Source: an uncultured Coriobacteriales bacterium (GTDB lineage Bacteria > Actinomycetota > Coriobacteriia > Coriobacteriales > UMGS124). Taken from it: a stretch of 13,974 bases of DNA. Below the pieces are notes generated by a model. The model saw only the letters and a program-made list of their open reading frames with translations, was not told where the DNA came from and searched no databases. Every line of letters starts with the position of its first letter. The first letter of the stretch is position 1. The position numbers and the translations under genes were made by a program. This document shows positions 1-5,826 of this stretch, piece after piece. The stretch covers positions 1 through 13,974 of the forward strand of contig CAIFEU010000069.1 of assembly GCA_903789505.1 (NCBI GenBank), written 5' to 3'.

Positions 1-1171
1 TCATCGGGGTGACCACGCCGTCGCGTAGCGTGAGGGCGCACACCATGGCCTCCATCGCCCCGGTCGCGCCCAGCATGTGCCCCGTCATCGACTTGCTCGA
101 GCTGATCTTCGCCGAGCGCGCGGCGTCCTCTCCCAGGGCGCGCTTGAATCCCTTGGTTTCGCTGGCGTCGTTGAGCTTGGTCGACGTGCCGTGCGCGTTG
201 ATGTACAGGCCCTCCGAGGGGTCGACGCCTGCCTCGTCGCAGGCGACGCGAATCGCGCGGGTGATGCCGTCGGCGTCGGGGTCGGGCGAGGTGATGTGGT
301 AGGCGTCGGCGGTGTTGCCGTACCCCACGACCTCCGCGTACACCTTCGCTCCGCGCGCCAGCGCGTGCTCCAGCTCCTCCAGGACGAGGACGACCGCGCC
401 CTCGCCCATGACGAAGCCGTCGCGCCCGGCGTCGAAGGGGCGGCAGGCGGTCTGGGGGTCGGGGTTCTTCGTCAGAGCCATCGCGTTCTGGAAGGCGGCG
501 ACGCTGACCGGCAGGATGGGCGACTCGGTGCCGCCTGCCAGGATCGCGTCGGCGGTGCCGAGGCGAATCGCGTGGAACGCCTCGCCGACCGTGTGCGAGG
601 AGGTGGCGCAGGCGGTCACGACCGGCAGGGTGGGGCCGGTGGCGTGGTGGCGGATCGAGACCTCGCCGGTCGCCATGTTCGCGATCATCATCGGGACCAT
701 GAACGGAGAGACGCGCCGCGGGCCGCGCTCGTTGAAGAGCGTGATCTGCTCGTACATCGTGATGAATCCGCCGATGCCGCTGCCGATGTAGGTGCCCACG
801 CGCTCCGCGGCGATGTTCGCCTCAGGGCGCGCCTCGGGTGCCTGCTCGCTCCGCCCCTCTGCGCCGGCGAGGCCCGCCGCCACCTTGTCGCCCTCGATGA
901 CCAGGCCCGCGTCGGCGAGGGCCTGGTCGCTTGCGGCGATGGCGTACTGGACGTTGAGGTCGGTGTGGCGAACCTCCTGCTTGGTGAGGTAGCGCAGCGG
1001 GTCGAAGCCCTTGACCTCGGCGGCGACCTTGACCTTGAACTCCTCGGTGTCGAAGCGCGTGATGGGGCCGATGCCATTGGTGCCGGCCTTGAGCGCCTCC
1101 CAGGTGCTGGGCGCGTCCAGGCCGAGCGGCGTGACGGCGCCGATGCCGGTGATGACTACTCTGCGATCCAT
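1..1171 (-). CDS. fabF: 3-oxoacyl-ACP synthase II, C-terminus cut by window edge
   Basis: Elongating condensing enzyme (KAS II) of type II fatty acid synthesis: it joins malonyl-ACP to acyl-ACP with loss of CO2. The frame is open from the ATG at 1171 to the left edge (390 residues seen). It starts MDRRVVITGIGAVTPLG, the usual KAS start, 7-8 nt after an AAGGAAAG ribosome site. The catalytic triad is complete: Cys188 in VTACATSSH, His327 in NAHGTSTKLND and His365 in SMTGHMLGATGA. These match E. coli Cys163, His303 and His340 with a constant shift of about 25. The shift comes from a 24-residue Ala/Glu-rich insertion (about residues 93-116) between the usual 'GL.I' and 'ERVG' segments. It is the last operon gene visible, 74 nt after fabG. 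Family assignment is certain; only about 20-40 C-terminal residues should be missing. Confidence 0.96.
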   Translation of the reverse strand, partial: MDRRVVITGIGAVTPLGLDAPSTWEALKAGTNGIGPITRFDTEEFKVKVAAEVKGFDPLRYLTKQEVRHTDLNVQYAIAASDQALADAGLVIEGDKVAAGLAGAEGRSEQAPEARPEANIAAERVGTYIGSGIGGFITMYEQITLFNERGPRRVSPFMVPMMIANMATGEVSIRHHATGPTLPVVTACATSSHTVGEAFHAIRLGTADAILAGGTESPILPVSVAAFQNAMALTKNPDPQTACRPFDAGRDGFVMGEGAVVLVLEELEHALARGAKVYAEVVGYGNTADAYHITSPDPDADGITRAIRVACDEAGVDPSEGLYINAHGTSTKLNDASETKGFKRALGEDAARSAKISSSKSMTGHMLGATGAMEAMVCALTLRDGVVTPM

Positions 1172-1204
1172 TTGGCTTTCCTTGCTGGTCGGGTGTGGTG
1201 TGGT

Positions 1205-1224
1205 GCGCCCGGGGCGCCGGGCGC
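1205..1224 (-). other. fabG-fabF intercistronic hairpin
   Basis: Perfect 8-bp inverted repeat (GCGCCCGG / CCGGGCGC) with a 4-nt loop in the 74-nt gap between fabG and fabF. No T-run follows on the minus strand (the next bases are ACCACACC), so it is not a normal intrinsic terminator. An mRNA-stabilising or processing element is possible. In sequence this GC-rich, chance hairpins are more common than usual. Confidence 0.5.
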
Positions 1225-1245
1225 GTCGGGCGCGCGGGGGTGGCG

Positions 1246-2040
1246 CTACATGCGGATGCCGCCGTCGACGCGGATGACCTCGCCGGTGACGTACGCCGCC
1301 GCGGGGCTCGCGAGGAACGAGACGACGCCGGCGACATCCTCGGGGGTGCCGAGCCTGCCGAGCGGAATCTGGCGCTCGTAGGCGGCGCGCACCTCGGGGG
1401 CGAGCGCGTCGGTCATCGCGGTCTGGATGAACCCGGGCGCCACCGCGTTGCAGGTCACGCCGCGCGAGGCGAACTCGCGCGCGACCGACTTGGTGAGGCC
1501 GATGAGCCCCGCCTTGCTCGCGGCGTAGTTCGCCTGCCCGGCGTTGCCCATCAGCCCCACGATGGACGAGACGTTGACGATGCGACCCCCGTGCGCCCTC
1601 AGCAGGCTGCGGGACAGCCCCTTGATCATGTGGAAGGCGCCCTTCAGGTTGACGTCGAGCACCTGGTCGAAGTCCTGCTCGCTCATGCGCATCAGGAGCG
1701 TGTCGCGCGTGATGCCGGCGTCGTTGACCAGGACGGACACCGGGCCCATCTCCGCCGTGATCGCCTTGCACGTCGCAGTGGCCGCATCGGCGTCGGCGAC
1801 GTCGCAGCGAAACGCCTGCGCCTGTGCGCCGATCGCCTTTAGGGCGTCGACCGCCTGGTGTGCGGCGTCCTCGTTGCCGGCGTACACGATTGCGACGTCC
1901 ATCCCGTCGCCCGCCAGGCGCTCGGCGATTGCGCGGCCGATGCCGCGCGACCCGCCGGTCACGACCGCGAGCCGCCGCTCCTGCTGGAACGGCTCGGCGC
2001 CCGCGGACTCGGGGGACTGGGAAGCGCTGCTCTGGCTCAT
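1246..2040 (-). CDS. fabG: 3-oxoacyl-ACP reductase
   Basis: NADPH-dependent reduction of 3-oxoacyl-ACP to 3-hydroxyacyl-ACP; a short-chain dehydrogenase of 264 residues. Visible motifs are the Rossmann glycine motif TGGSRGIG (28-35), the Asn131 relay residue in DVNLKG, catalytic Ser159 in NVSSIVG, and Tyr172/Lys176 in YAASK, spaced as in E. coli FabG. The usual NNAG is NDAG here (106-109), within VLVNDAGITRD. The ATG at 2040 has GAGAGGAG about 9 nt upstream, which adds a polar 22-residue N-terminal extension (Ser, Gln and Glu rich) before the first beta strand. The extension is absent from classic FabG, but no internal start has a comparable ribosome site. It lies between fabD and fabF, which makes FabG a better call than a generic SDR or PhaB-like enzyme. 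Confidence 0.95.
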   Translation of the reverse strand: MSQSSASQSPESAGAEPFQQERRLAVVTGGSRGIGRAIAERLAGDGMDVAIVYAGNEDAAHQAVDALKAIGAQAQAFRCDVADADAATATCKAITAEMGPVSVLVNDAGITRDTLLMRMSEQDFDQVLDVNLKGAFHMIKGLSRSLLRAHGGRIVNVSSIVGLMGNAGQANYAASKAGLIGLTKSVAREFASRGVTCNAVAPGFIQTAMTDALAPEVRAAYERQIPLGRLGTPEDVAGVVSFLASPAAAYVTGEVIRVDGGIRM

Positions 2041-2061
2041 CGAGTGGTTCTCCTCTCGTCA

Positions 2062-2087
2062 GCGCCGCCGCCCGCATGCGGCGGCGC
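2062..2087 (-). other. fabD-fabG intercistronic hairpin
   Basis: Perfect 10-bp inverted repeat (GCGCCGCCGC / GCGGCGGCGC) with a 6-nt loop, filling half of the 53-nt gap between the fabD stop and the fabG start. It ends about 10 nt before the fabG ribosome site on the minus strand. There is no T-tract, so termination is unlikely. It could tune mRNA processing or fabG translation. Confidence 0.55.
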
Positions 2088-2093
2088 GTCGCC

Positions 2094-3167
2094 CTACGCC
2101 CTGCGGTCGCCCGCGGGCGCCCCGTCGGCGGTCCGCGCGGCCTCTACTGCCGCCACCGCCTCGTCGAGCTGGGCGGGCGTCTCGACGCTGACGGCGGTCG
2201 CCTCGGGCAGCGTCCGCCTCACCAGCCCGGTCAGGACGTGGCCCGCGCCCACCTCGACGAAGGTCGTGACCCCGCGCCCCCACATTCCGCGCAGGGTATC
2301 GGTCCACAGCACGGCGTGCGAGGCCTGGCTGGCAAGCAGCTCGGCCATCTCCTCGACGTCGTGGGGGTAGGGCGCCGCGGTCGCGTTCGCCCAGACGTCC
2401 GCTTGCGGCACCGCGAGTCCCACCCCGCGCAGCATCGGCAGCAGGGCCTGGGTCGCGCCCGCCATCGCGGGGCTGTGGAAGGCGCCCGACACCGCCAGCG
2501 GCATCGCGCGGCCTCCCTGCCGCCTGACCAGCTCCGTGAGGCGCGCAAGCCCGTCGGGGCTGCCGGCGACGACGGTCTGCTGGGGGCTGTTGTAGTTGAC
2601 CGGCCAGCACTCGCCCGCCTCGCCCGCGAGCACTTCGACCGCCTCGGGGGAGAGCTTGAGAACCGCGACCATGCCGCCGGGGTTCGCCTCGCAGGCCTGC
2701 TCCATCAGGCGCGCTCGCTCCCCGACCACGGCGAAGCCCTGGTCGAGGCTCATCGCGCCCGCGAAGGTGAGCGCCGCGAGCTCGCCCAGCGAGAAGCCGG
2801 CGACGCAGGCGGGGCGCACCCCGCGCTCGCCGAGCGCGGCGGCGCAGGCGAGGTCGGTCGCGAACACGCAGGGCTGCGTGTTCTTGGTCAGCGCGAGCTC
2901 CTGCGCGTCGCCCTCGAAGCACTGCGCGCTCGTGCCCGGTCGCGCCCGGTCGGCAGCCGCGAAGACGGCCGCCGCCGCGGGGCTCGCGTCGCGAATCTCG
3001 CGCCCCATGCCGGGGTGCTGCGCCCCCTGCCCGGCAAACAGGAGCGCCACGTGCGGGTTCGCGCTCTCGGGGTCGTTTGCCCCCAGGAACAGCCGCGCCT
3101 CGTCGCGCCGCCCGTCCTCGGTCCCGGCGGCGCTCTCGGGCTTTCGGGCTTCGCCTACCTCACCCAT
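2094..3167 (-). CDS. fabD: malonyl-CoA:ACP transacylase
   Basis: Transfers malonyl from CoA to AcpP to supply the extender for FabH and FabF. The product is 357 residues. Motifs are FAGQGAQ (44-50, oxyanion Gln47), the nucleophile Ser126 in GFSLGE, Arg151 for the malonyl carboxylate in GERARL, and His231 in VSGAFHSPAM. The residue before the serine is Phe instead of the His in E. coli GHSLGE; other Gram-positive FabD proteins have Leu there. The ATG at 3167 overlaps the end of fabK by 13 nt, which suggests translational coupling, and a GAGGGGG site lies about 10 nt upstream. This start gives about 38 extra charged residues before the domain. The frame stays open far upstream opposite fabK, but that stretch is not FabD-like. 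Confidence 0.95.
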   Translation of the reverse strand: MGEVGEARKPESAAGTEDGRRDEARLFLGANDPESANPHVALLFAGQGAQHPGMGREIRDASPAAAAVFAAADRARPGTSAQCFEGDAQELALTKNTQPCVFATDLACAAALGERGVRPACVAGFSLGELAALTFAGAMSLDQGFAVVGERARLMEQACEANPGGMVAVLKLSPEAVEVLAGEAGECWPVNYNSPQQTVVAGSPDGLARLTELVRRQGGRAMPLAVSGAFHSPAMAGATQALLPMLRGVGLAVPQADVWANATAAPYPHDVEEMAELLASQASHAVLWTDTLRGMWGRGVTTFVEVGAGHVLTGLVRRTLPEATAVSVETPAQLDEAVAAVEAARTADGAPAGDRRA

Positions 3168-4099
3168 CTCATGGCCCCCCTCAGCTCGCGCTCGCAGCCC
3201 TGCACCAGGTCTTCGATGATTGCGGCGGCGGGCTCCTCCTTGGTCACCATGCCGGCGACCTGTCCCGCCATGAAGTAGCCGCGCTCCTCGTCGCCGTCCT
3301 TGGCGGCGGCGCGCAGCGCCCCGGCGGAGTGGCCGTGCAGCTCCTCGTCGAGCTGGGCGGCGGCCTCGAGCTGGGCGTAGTCGTGCGTGAAGGGCGTCTT
3401 GAGCGCGCGCACCGGGTGCCCCGTGCGCCGCCCGGTCACGATCGTGGAGATGTCCTTGGCCTTGATGACCTTCTGCTTGTAGACCTCGCTGACGGTGCAC
3501 TCGTCGGCGACCAGGAAGCGGGTGCCCACCTGGACGCCCTGCGCGCCGAGCATCAGCGCCGCCGCCATCTGGCGGCCGTCGGCGATGCCGCCCGCCGCGA
3601 GCACCGGGATGCTCACGGTGTCGACGACCTGAGGCACCAGTGCCATCGTGGTGAGGTCCCCCACATGGCCGCCACTCTCGCCGCCCTCGGCGATCACCGC
3701 GCAGGCGCCGGTGCGCGCCACCAGCTTCGCCATGGAGCAGGACGCCACCACGGGGATGACCTTGACCCCCGCGGCGAGCCACGTCTTCATGTACTTGGTG
3801 GGGTTGCCCGCGCCGGTGACGACCACCGGGACCCGCTCCTCGGCGACCATCGCGGCCACCTCGTCGGCGAACGGGCTCATGAGCATGATGTTCACGCCGA
3901 AGGGCTTGTCTGTCATCGCGCGGACCTGGTGAATCTGGTCGCGCACCCAGGCGGCGTCGGCGTTCATCGCCGAGATGATCCCCAGCCCGCCGGCATTCGA
4001 CACGGCGCCAGCGAGGCTCGCGTCGGCAATCCACGCCATGCCTCCCTGGAAGATGGGGTGCTCGATGCCGACGAGGTCACACACAGGGGTTCTGATCAT
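3155..4099 (-). CDS. fabK: FMN-dependent enoyl-ACP reductase
   Basis: Last step of each fatty acid elongation cycle: NAD(P)H- and FMN-dependent reduction of trans-2-enoyl-ACP. The product is a 314-residue TIM-barrel flavoprotein of the nitronate monooxygenase/FabK superfamily. Visible are QGGMAW (18-23), NAGGLGII (35-42), TGAGNP (95-100), EGGESGGHVG with His145 (matching the active-site His144 region of pneumococcal FabK), and the phosphate-binding stretch AAGGIADGRQM followed by GAQGVQVGTRFL. The ATG at 4099 has GAGGAG 5 nt upstream. The position between acpP and fabD favours FabK over nitronate monooxygenase. FabK is structurally unrelated to FabI and is typically insensitive to triclosan. 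The 3' end overlaps fabD by 13 nt. Confidence 0.94.
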   Translation of the reverse strand: MIRTPVCDLVGIEHPIFQGGMAWIADASLAGAVSNAGGLGIISAMNADAAWVRDQIHQVRAMTDKPFGVNIMLMSPFADEVAAMVAEERVPVVVTGAGNPTKYMKTWLAAGVKVIPVVASCSMAKLVARTGACAVIAEGGESGGHVGDLTTMALVPQVVDTVSIPVLAAGGIADGRQMAAALMLGAQGVQVGTRFLVADECTVSEVYKQKVIKAKDISTIVTGRRTGHPVRALKTPFTHDYAQLEAAAQLDEELHGHSAGALRAAAKDGDEERGYFMAGQVAGMVTKEEPAAAIIEDLVQGCERELRGAMRWVR

Positions 4100-4122
4100 T
4101 CATGCTCCTCGCTTATAAAGCA

Positions 4123-4161
4123 GCCGGTGCCACCGGACCAGGGTCGTTCGGCGGCACCGGC
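4123..4161 (-). other. acpP-fabK intercistronic hairpin
   Basis: Perfect 9-bp inverted repeat (GCCGGTGCC / GGCACCGGC) with a 21-nt loop in the 98-nt gap between acpP and fabK. On the minus strand it is followed by TGCTTTATAAGCGAGGAG, a short AT-rich patch and then the fabK ribosome site. It could be a partial attenuator or processing site that keeps acpP mRNA above the downstream genes. Equally, TTATAA could be a weak -10 for fabK, though no good -35 is seen. Confidence 0.45.
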
Positions 4162-4197
4162 CATTGCGGTGGACGTGTCCGTGGAGCCGGCGACGCC

Positions 4198-4440
4198 CTA
4201 GGCCTGCTGTGCGGCGATGGTCTTGTCGACCAGCTCGACGAACTCGCCGACCGTCTTGGGGTTGGACTCCGGGTCGATCTCGATGCCGAACTCGTCCTCG
4301 CAGGCCATGACCGCCTCGACGGTGGCAAGGCTGTCCAGCCCCGCCTCCTCCAGCGTGGTCTCGGGCTTGAAGTCGACGTTCTCCAGGCCGTCCTGCTCCT
4401 TGAGAACCTTCACGACGCGGTCAAACGTGCTCTCGGCCAT
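4198..4440 (-). CDS. acpP: acyl carrier protein
   Basis: Carries growing acyl chains as thioesters on 4'-phosphopantetheine for all enzymes of this operon. The product is 80 residues and strongly acidic. The attachment serine is Ser37 in LEEAGLDSLATVE, followed by the recognition-helix pattern VEAVMACEDEFGIEI. The usual ACP motif is DSLD or DSLE; here it is DSLA. The ATG at 4440 has AGAGAGGAA about 8 nt upstream. It lies between fabH and fabK, the standard place for the main fatty acid ACP, so a secondary (polyketide-type) ACP is unlikely. The leader upstream is strongly structured. Confidence 0.96.
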   Translation of the reverse strand: MAESTFDRVVKVLKEQDGLENVDFKPETTLEEAGLDSLATVEAVMACEDEFGIEIDPESNPKTVGEFVELVDKTIAAQQA

Positions 4441-4734
4441 CTCTTGGGTTCCTCTCTGCGTTCGATGCGGCCCTGACGGGCCCGATTTCGAGGCGGGCGT
4501 GCCGTCTGCCCCCTGGCTCTTGCCGGTGGGCCGCACGCCCCGCCGCCGGGGCGTGCGTGGGGCCCGTGCGGCGATGCTCGGGCCCATTATGCCCCAAGGG
4601 GAGGCGTCCTTTGCCGCCCGAATGCGGCCGCCTCCCCTTGTCCACGTGACGTCAATAATTTGCAGGAGAAAAATGCCTGATAATCAACGCCGTATCGATT
4701 AATGCTCTGACGGATGTCGCAAATTGTACGCGTG
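4441..4734 (-). promoter_or_regulatory. acpP leader: structured RNA region plus AT-rich promoter candidate
   Basis: A 294-nt gap between fabH and acpP with no supported gene. The half next to acpP is GC-rich with two perfect inverted repeats: 4533-4556 (9-bp arms GCACGCCCC / GGGGCGTGC, 6-nt loop) and 4595-4640 (12-bp arms CAAGGGGAGGCG / CGCCTCCCCTTG, 22-nt loop that itself contains GCCGC/GCGGC). Neither is followed by a T-run. The half next to fabH (about 4650-4740) is the only AT-rich island of the operon and is the best place for an acpP promoter. The best hexamer pairs (TTGATT with TGCAAA, or TTGCGA with ATCGAT, both at 17-nt spacing) are weak. I see no FapR-like or FabT-like operator that I would defend. 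Confidence 0.5.
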
Positions 4735-5751
4735 TTAATTTTTCATCTCGTCACCGTCGGACGCCCCGTCGCCCGGCAGGCGCGGCTGCCACCTCACCAG
4801 ACACGAACCGGTGACCAGCCCCGACCCGAAGCCGAACATCGCCACCAGGTCGCCCGCCCGCAGCCTGCCCGCCGCGGCGAGGCGGTCGAGCGTCAGGGGG
4901 ATGCACGCGCTCGAGACGTTGGCGGTGTGGTCGATCGTGTAGGTGACGCGCTCGGGGTCAAGCCCCAGCCGCTCCACCCCGGCGTCGATGATGCGCTTGT
5001 TTGCCTGGTGGAAGACGAAGTGGTCTATGTCGTCGAGGCCTATGCCTGTCTCGCGCGAGAGCCGCTGCATCTGGCTCGCGATGTGCGTGACGGCGAACTT
5101 GAACACCTCGCGCCCGCGCATCTTCATGAACGTCCCCTCGTCGTGTCCGGGCTTGACCTGGTCGAAGGGACTGTTGCCGCAGGGCGCCCACGCGTGGATG
5201 ACGTCGCTGTCCCCCTGGGTGGTGCAGCGCAGGTACAAGGGGGAGTCGCCGCCGGCGCCCAGCACCGCGGCAGCTGCGCCGTCCCCGAACAGGACGGCGG
5301 TCGACCGGTCGGTCCAGTCGGCGAGGCGCGACATCTTCTCGGCAGAGAGGAGCAGCACGTGGCGGGCGCGCCCGGCGCTGATGAGGCCGTCGACGACGTC
5401 GAGCCCGAAGACGAACCCCGCGCATGCGCCGTTGATGTCGAACGCCGGGCACGTGGCGCCGAGCCGCTGCTGGACCACGCACGCCTGCGCGGGCGTGGCG
5501 CGTTCGGCGGTGCAGGTGGTGCAGACGATGTAGTCCAGGTCCGCCGGGGCGATTCCCGCCGACTCCAGCGCCCTGCGCGCGGCGCCCAGTGCCAGGTCGT
5601 CGAGCGTCTCGGTGGTGCAGACGGGGCGGGAGCGAATCCCCGTGCGGGTCGAGATCCACTCGTCGTCGGTGTCGAGGAACGCGGAGAGCTCGTCGTTGGT
5701 CACCTGGCGCTCGGGAAGGCAGCTTCCGGTTCCCATGATGTGAAAGGACAT
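4735..5751 (-). CDS. fabH: 3-oxoacyl-ACP synthase III
   Basis: Starts fatty acid synthesis by condensing acyl-CoA (acetyl or branched) with malonyl-ACP. The product is 338 residues. It opens MSFHIMGTGSCLPERQVTN, typical of FabH. The thiolase-fold triad is complete: Cys110 in DINGACAGF, His248 in VFHQANKRI and Asn278 in DHTANVSSACIPL, at the same spacing as E. coli Cys112/His244/Asn274. RTGIRSR (36-42) is the CoA-side loop. The last 15 residues or so are a charged tail (DGDEMKN). The ATG at 5751 is set by the conserved N-terminus, but its ribosome site GGGAGG is 12 nt away and part of a hairpin. It heads the fab gene set; the GH25 gene ends only 75 nt upstream, and the gap contains no clear promoter. 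Primer preference (straight or branched) cannot be read from sequence alone. Confidence 0.96.
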   Translation of the reverse strand: MSFHIMGTGSCLPERQVTNDELSAFLDTDDEWISTRTGIRSRPVCTTETLDDLALGAARRALESAGIAPADLDYIVCTTCTAERATPAQACVVQQRLGATCPAFDINGACAGFVFGLDVVDGLISAGRARHVLLLSAEKMSRLADWTDRSTAVLFGDGAAAAVLGAGGDSPLYLRCTTQGDSDVIHAWAPCGNSPFDQVKPGHDEGTFMKMRGREVFKFAVTHIASQMQRLSRETGIGLDDIDHFVFHQANKRIIDAGVERLGLDPERVTYTIDHTANVSSACIPLTLDRLAAAGRLRAGDLVAMFGFGSGLVTGSCLVRWQPRLPGDGASDGDEMKN

Positions 5752-5759
5752 TTGTGCGC

Positions 5760-5775
5760 AAGACCTCCCGGTCTT
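5760..5775 (-). promoter_or_regulatory. hairpin holding the fabH ribosome binding site
   Basis: Perfect 6-bp dyad, AAGACC-GGGA-GGTCTT on the minus strand, ending 8 nt before the fabH ATG. The ribosome site GGGAGG (5764-5769) is formed by the whole loop plus two stem bases. Folding would expose part of the site and mask the rest, so it may modulate FabH translation. As a 16-bp DNA dyad it could also be a protein-binding site. Confidence 0.5.
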
Positions 5776-5826
5776 TCTCTCGTCGTGTCGTCGTGGCTCG
5801 CCTCGCGGCGACCGGTCCCCGCGGCG

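Noticed and set aside
3168..4034. Upstream extension of the fabD frame, which would give a 646-residue protein
   Set aside because: The extra part lies opposite codons of fabK in another frame, has no recognisable domain and is rich in Arg and Gly. The ATG at 3167 has a ribosome site and the family start.
1824..4201. Overlapping plus-strand open frames opposite fabG, fabD and fabK
   Set aside because: They shadow genes with complete catalytic motifs and have biased, repetitive composition.
4673..4702. Tiny plus-strand frame MPDNQRRID with an AGGAG site just upstream
   Set aside because: It could be a leader peptide, but no plus-strand gene follows; both flanking genes are on the minus strand. 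Probably chance.
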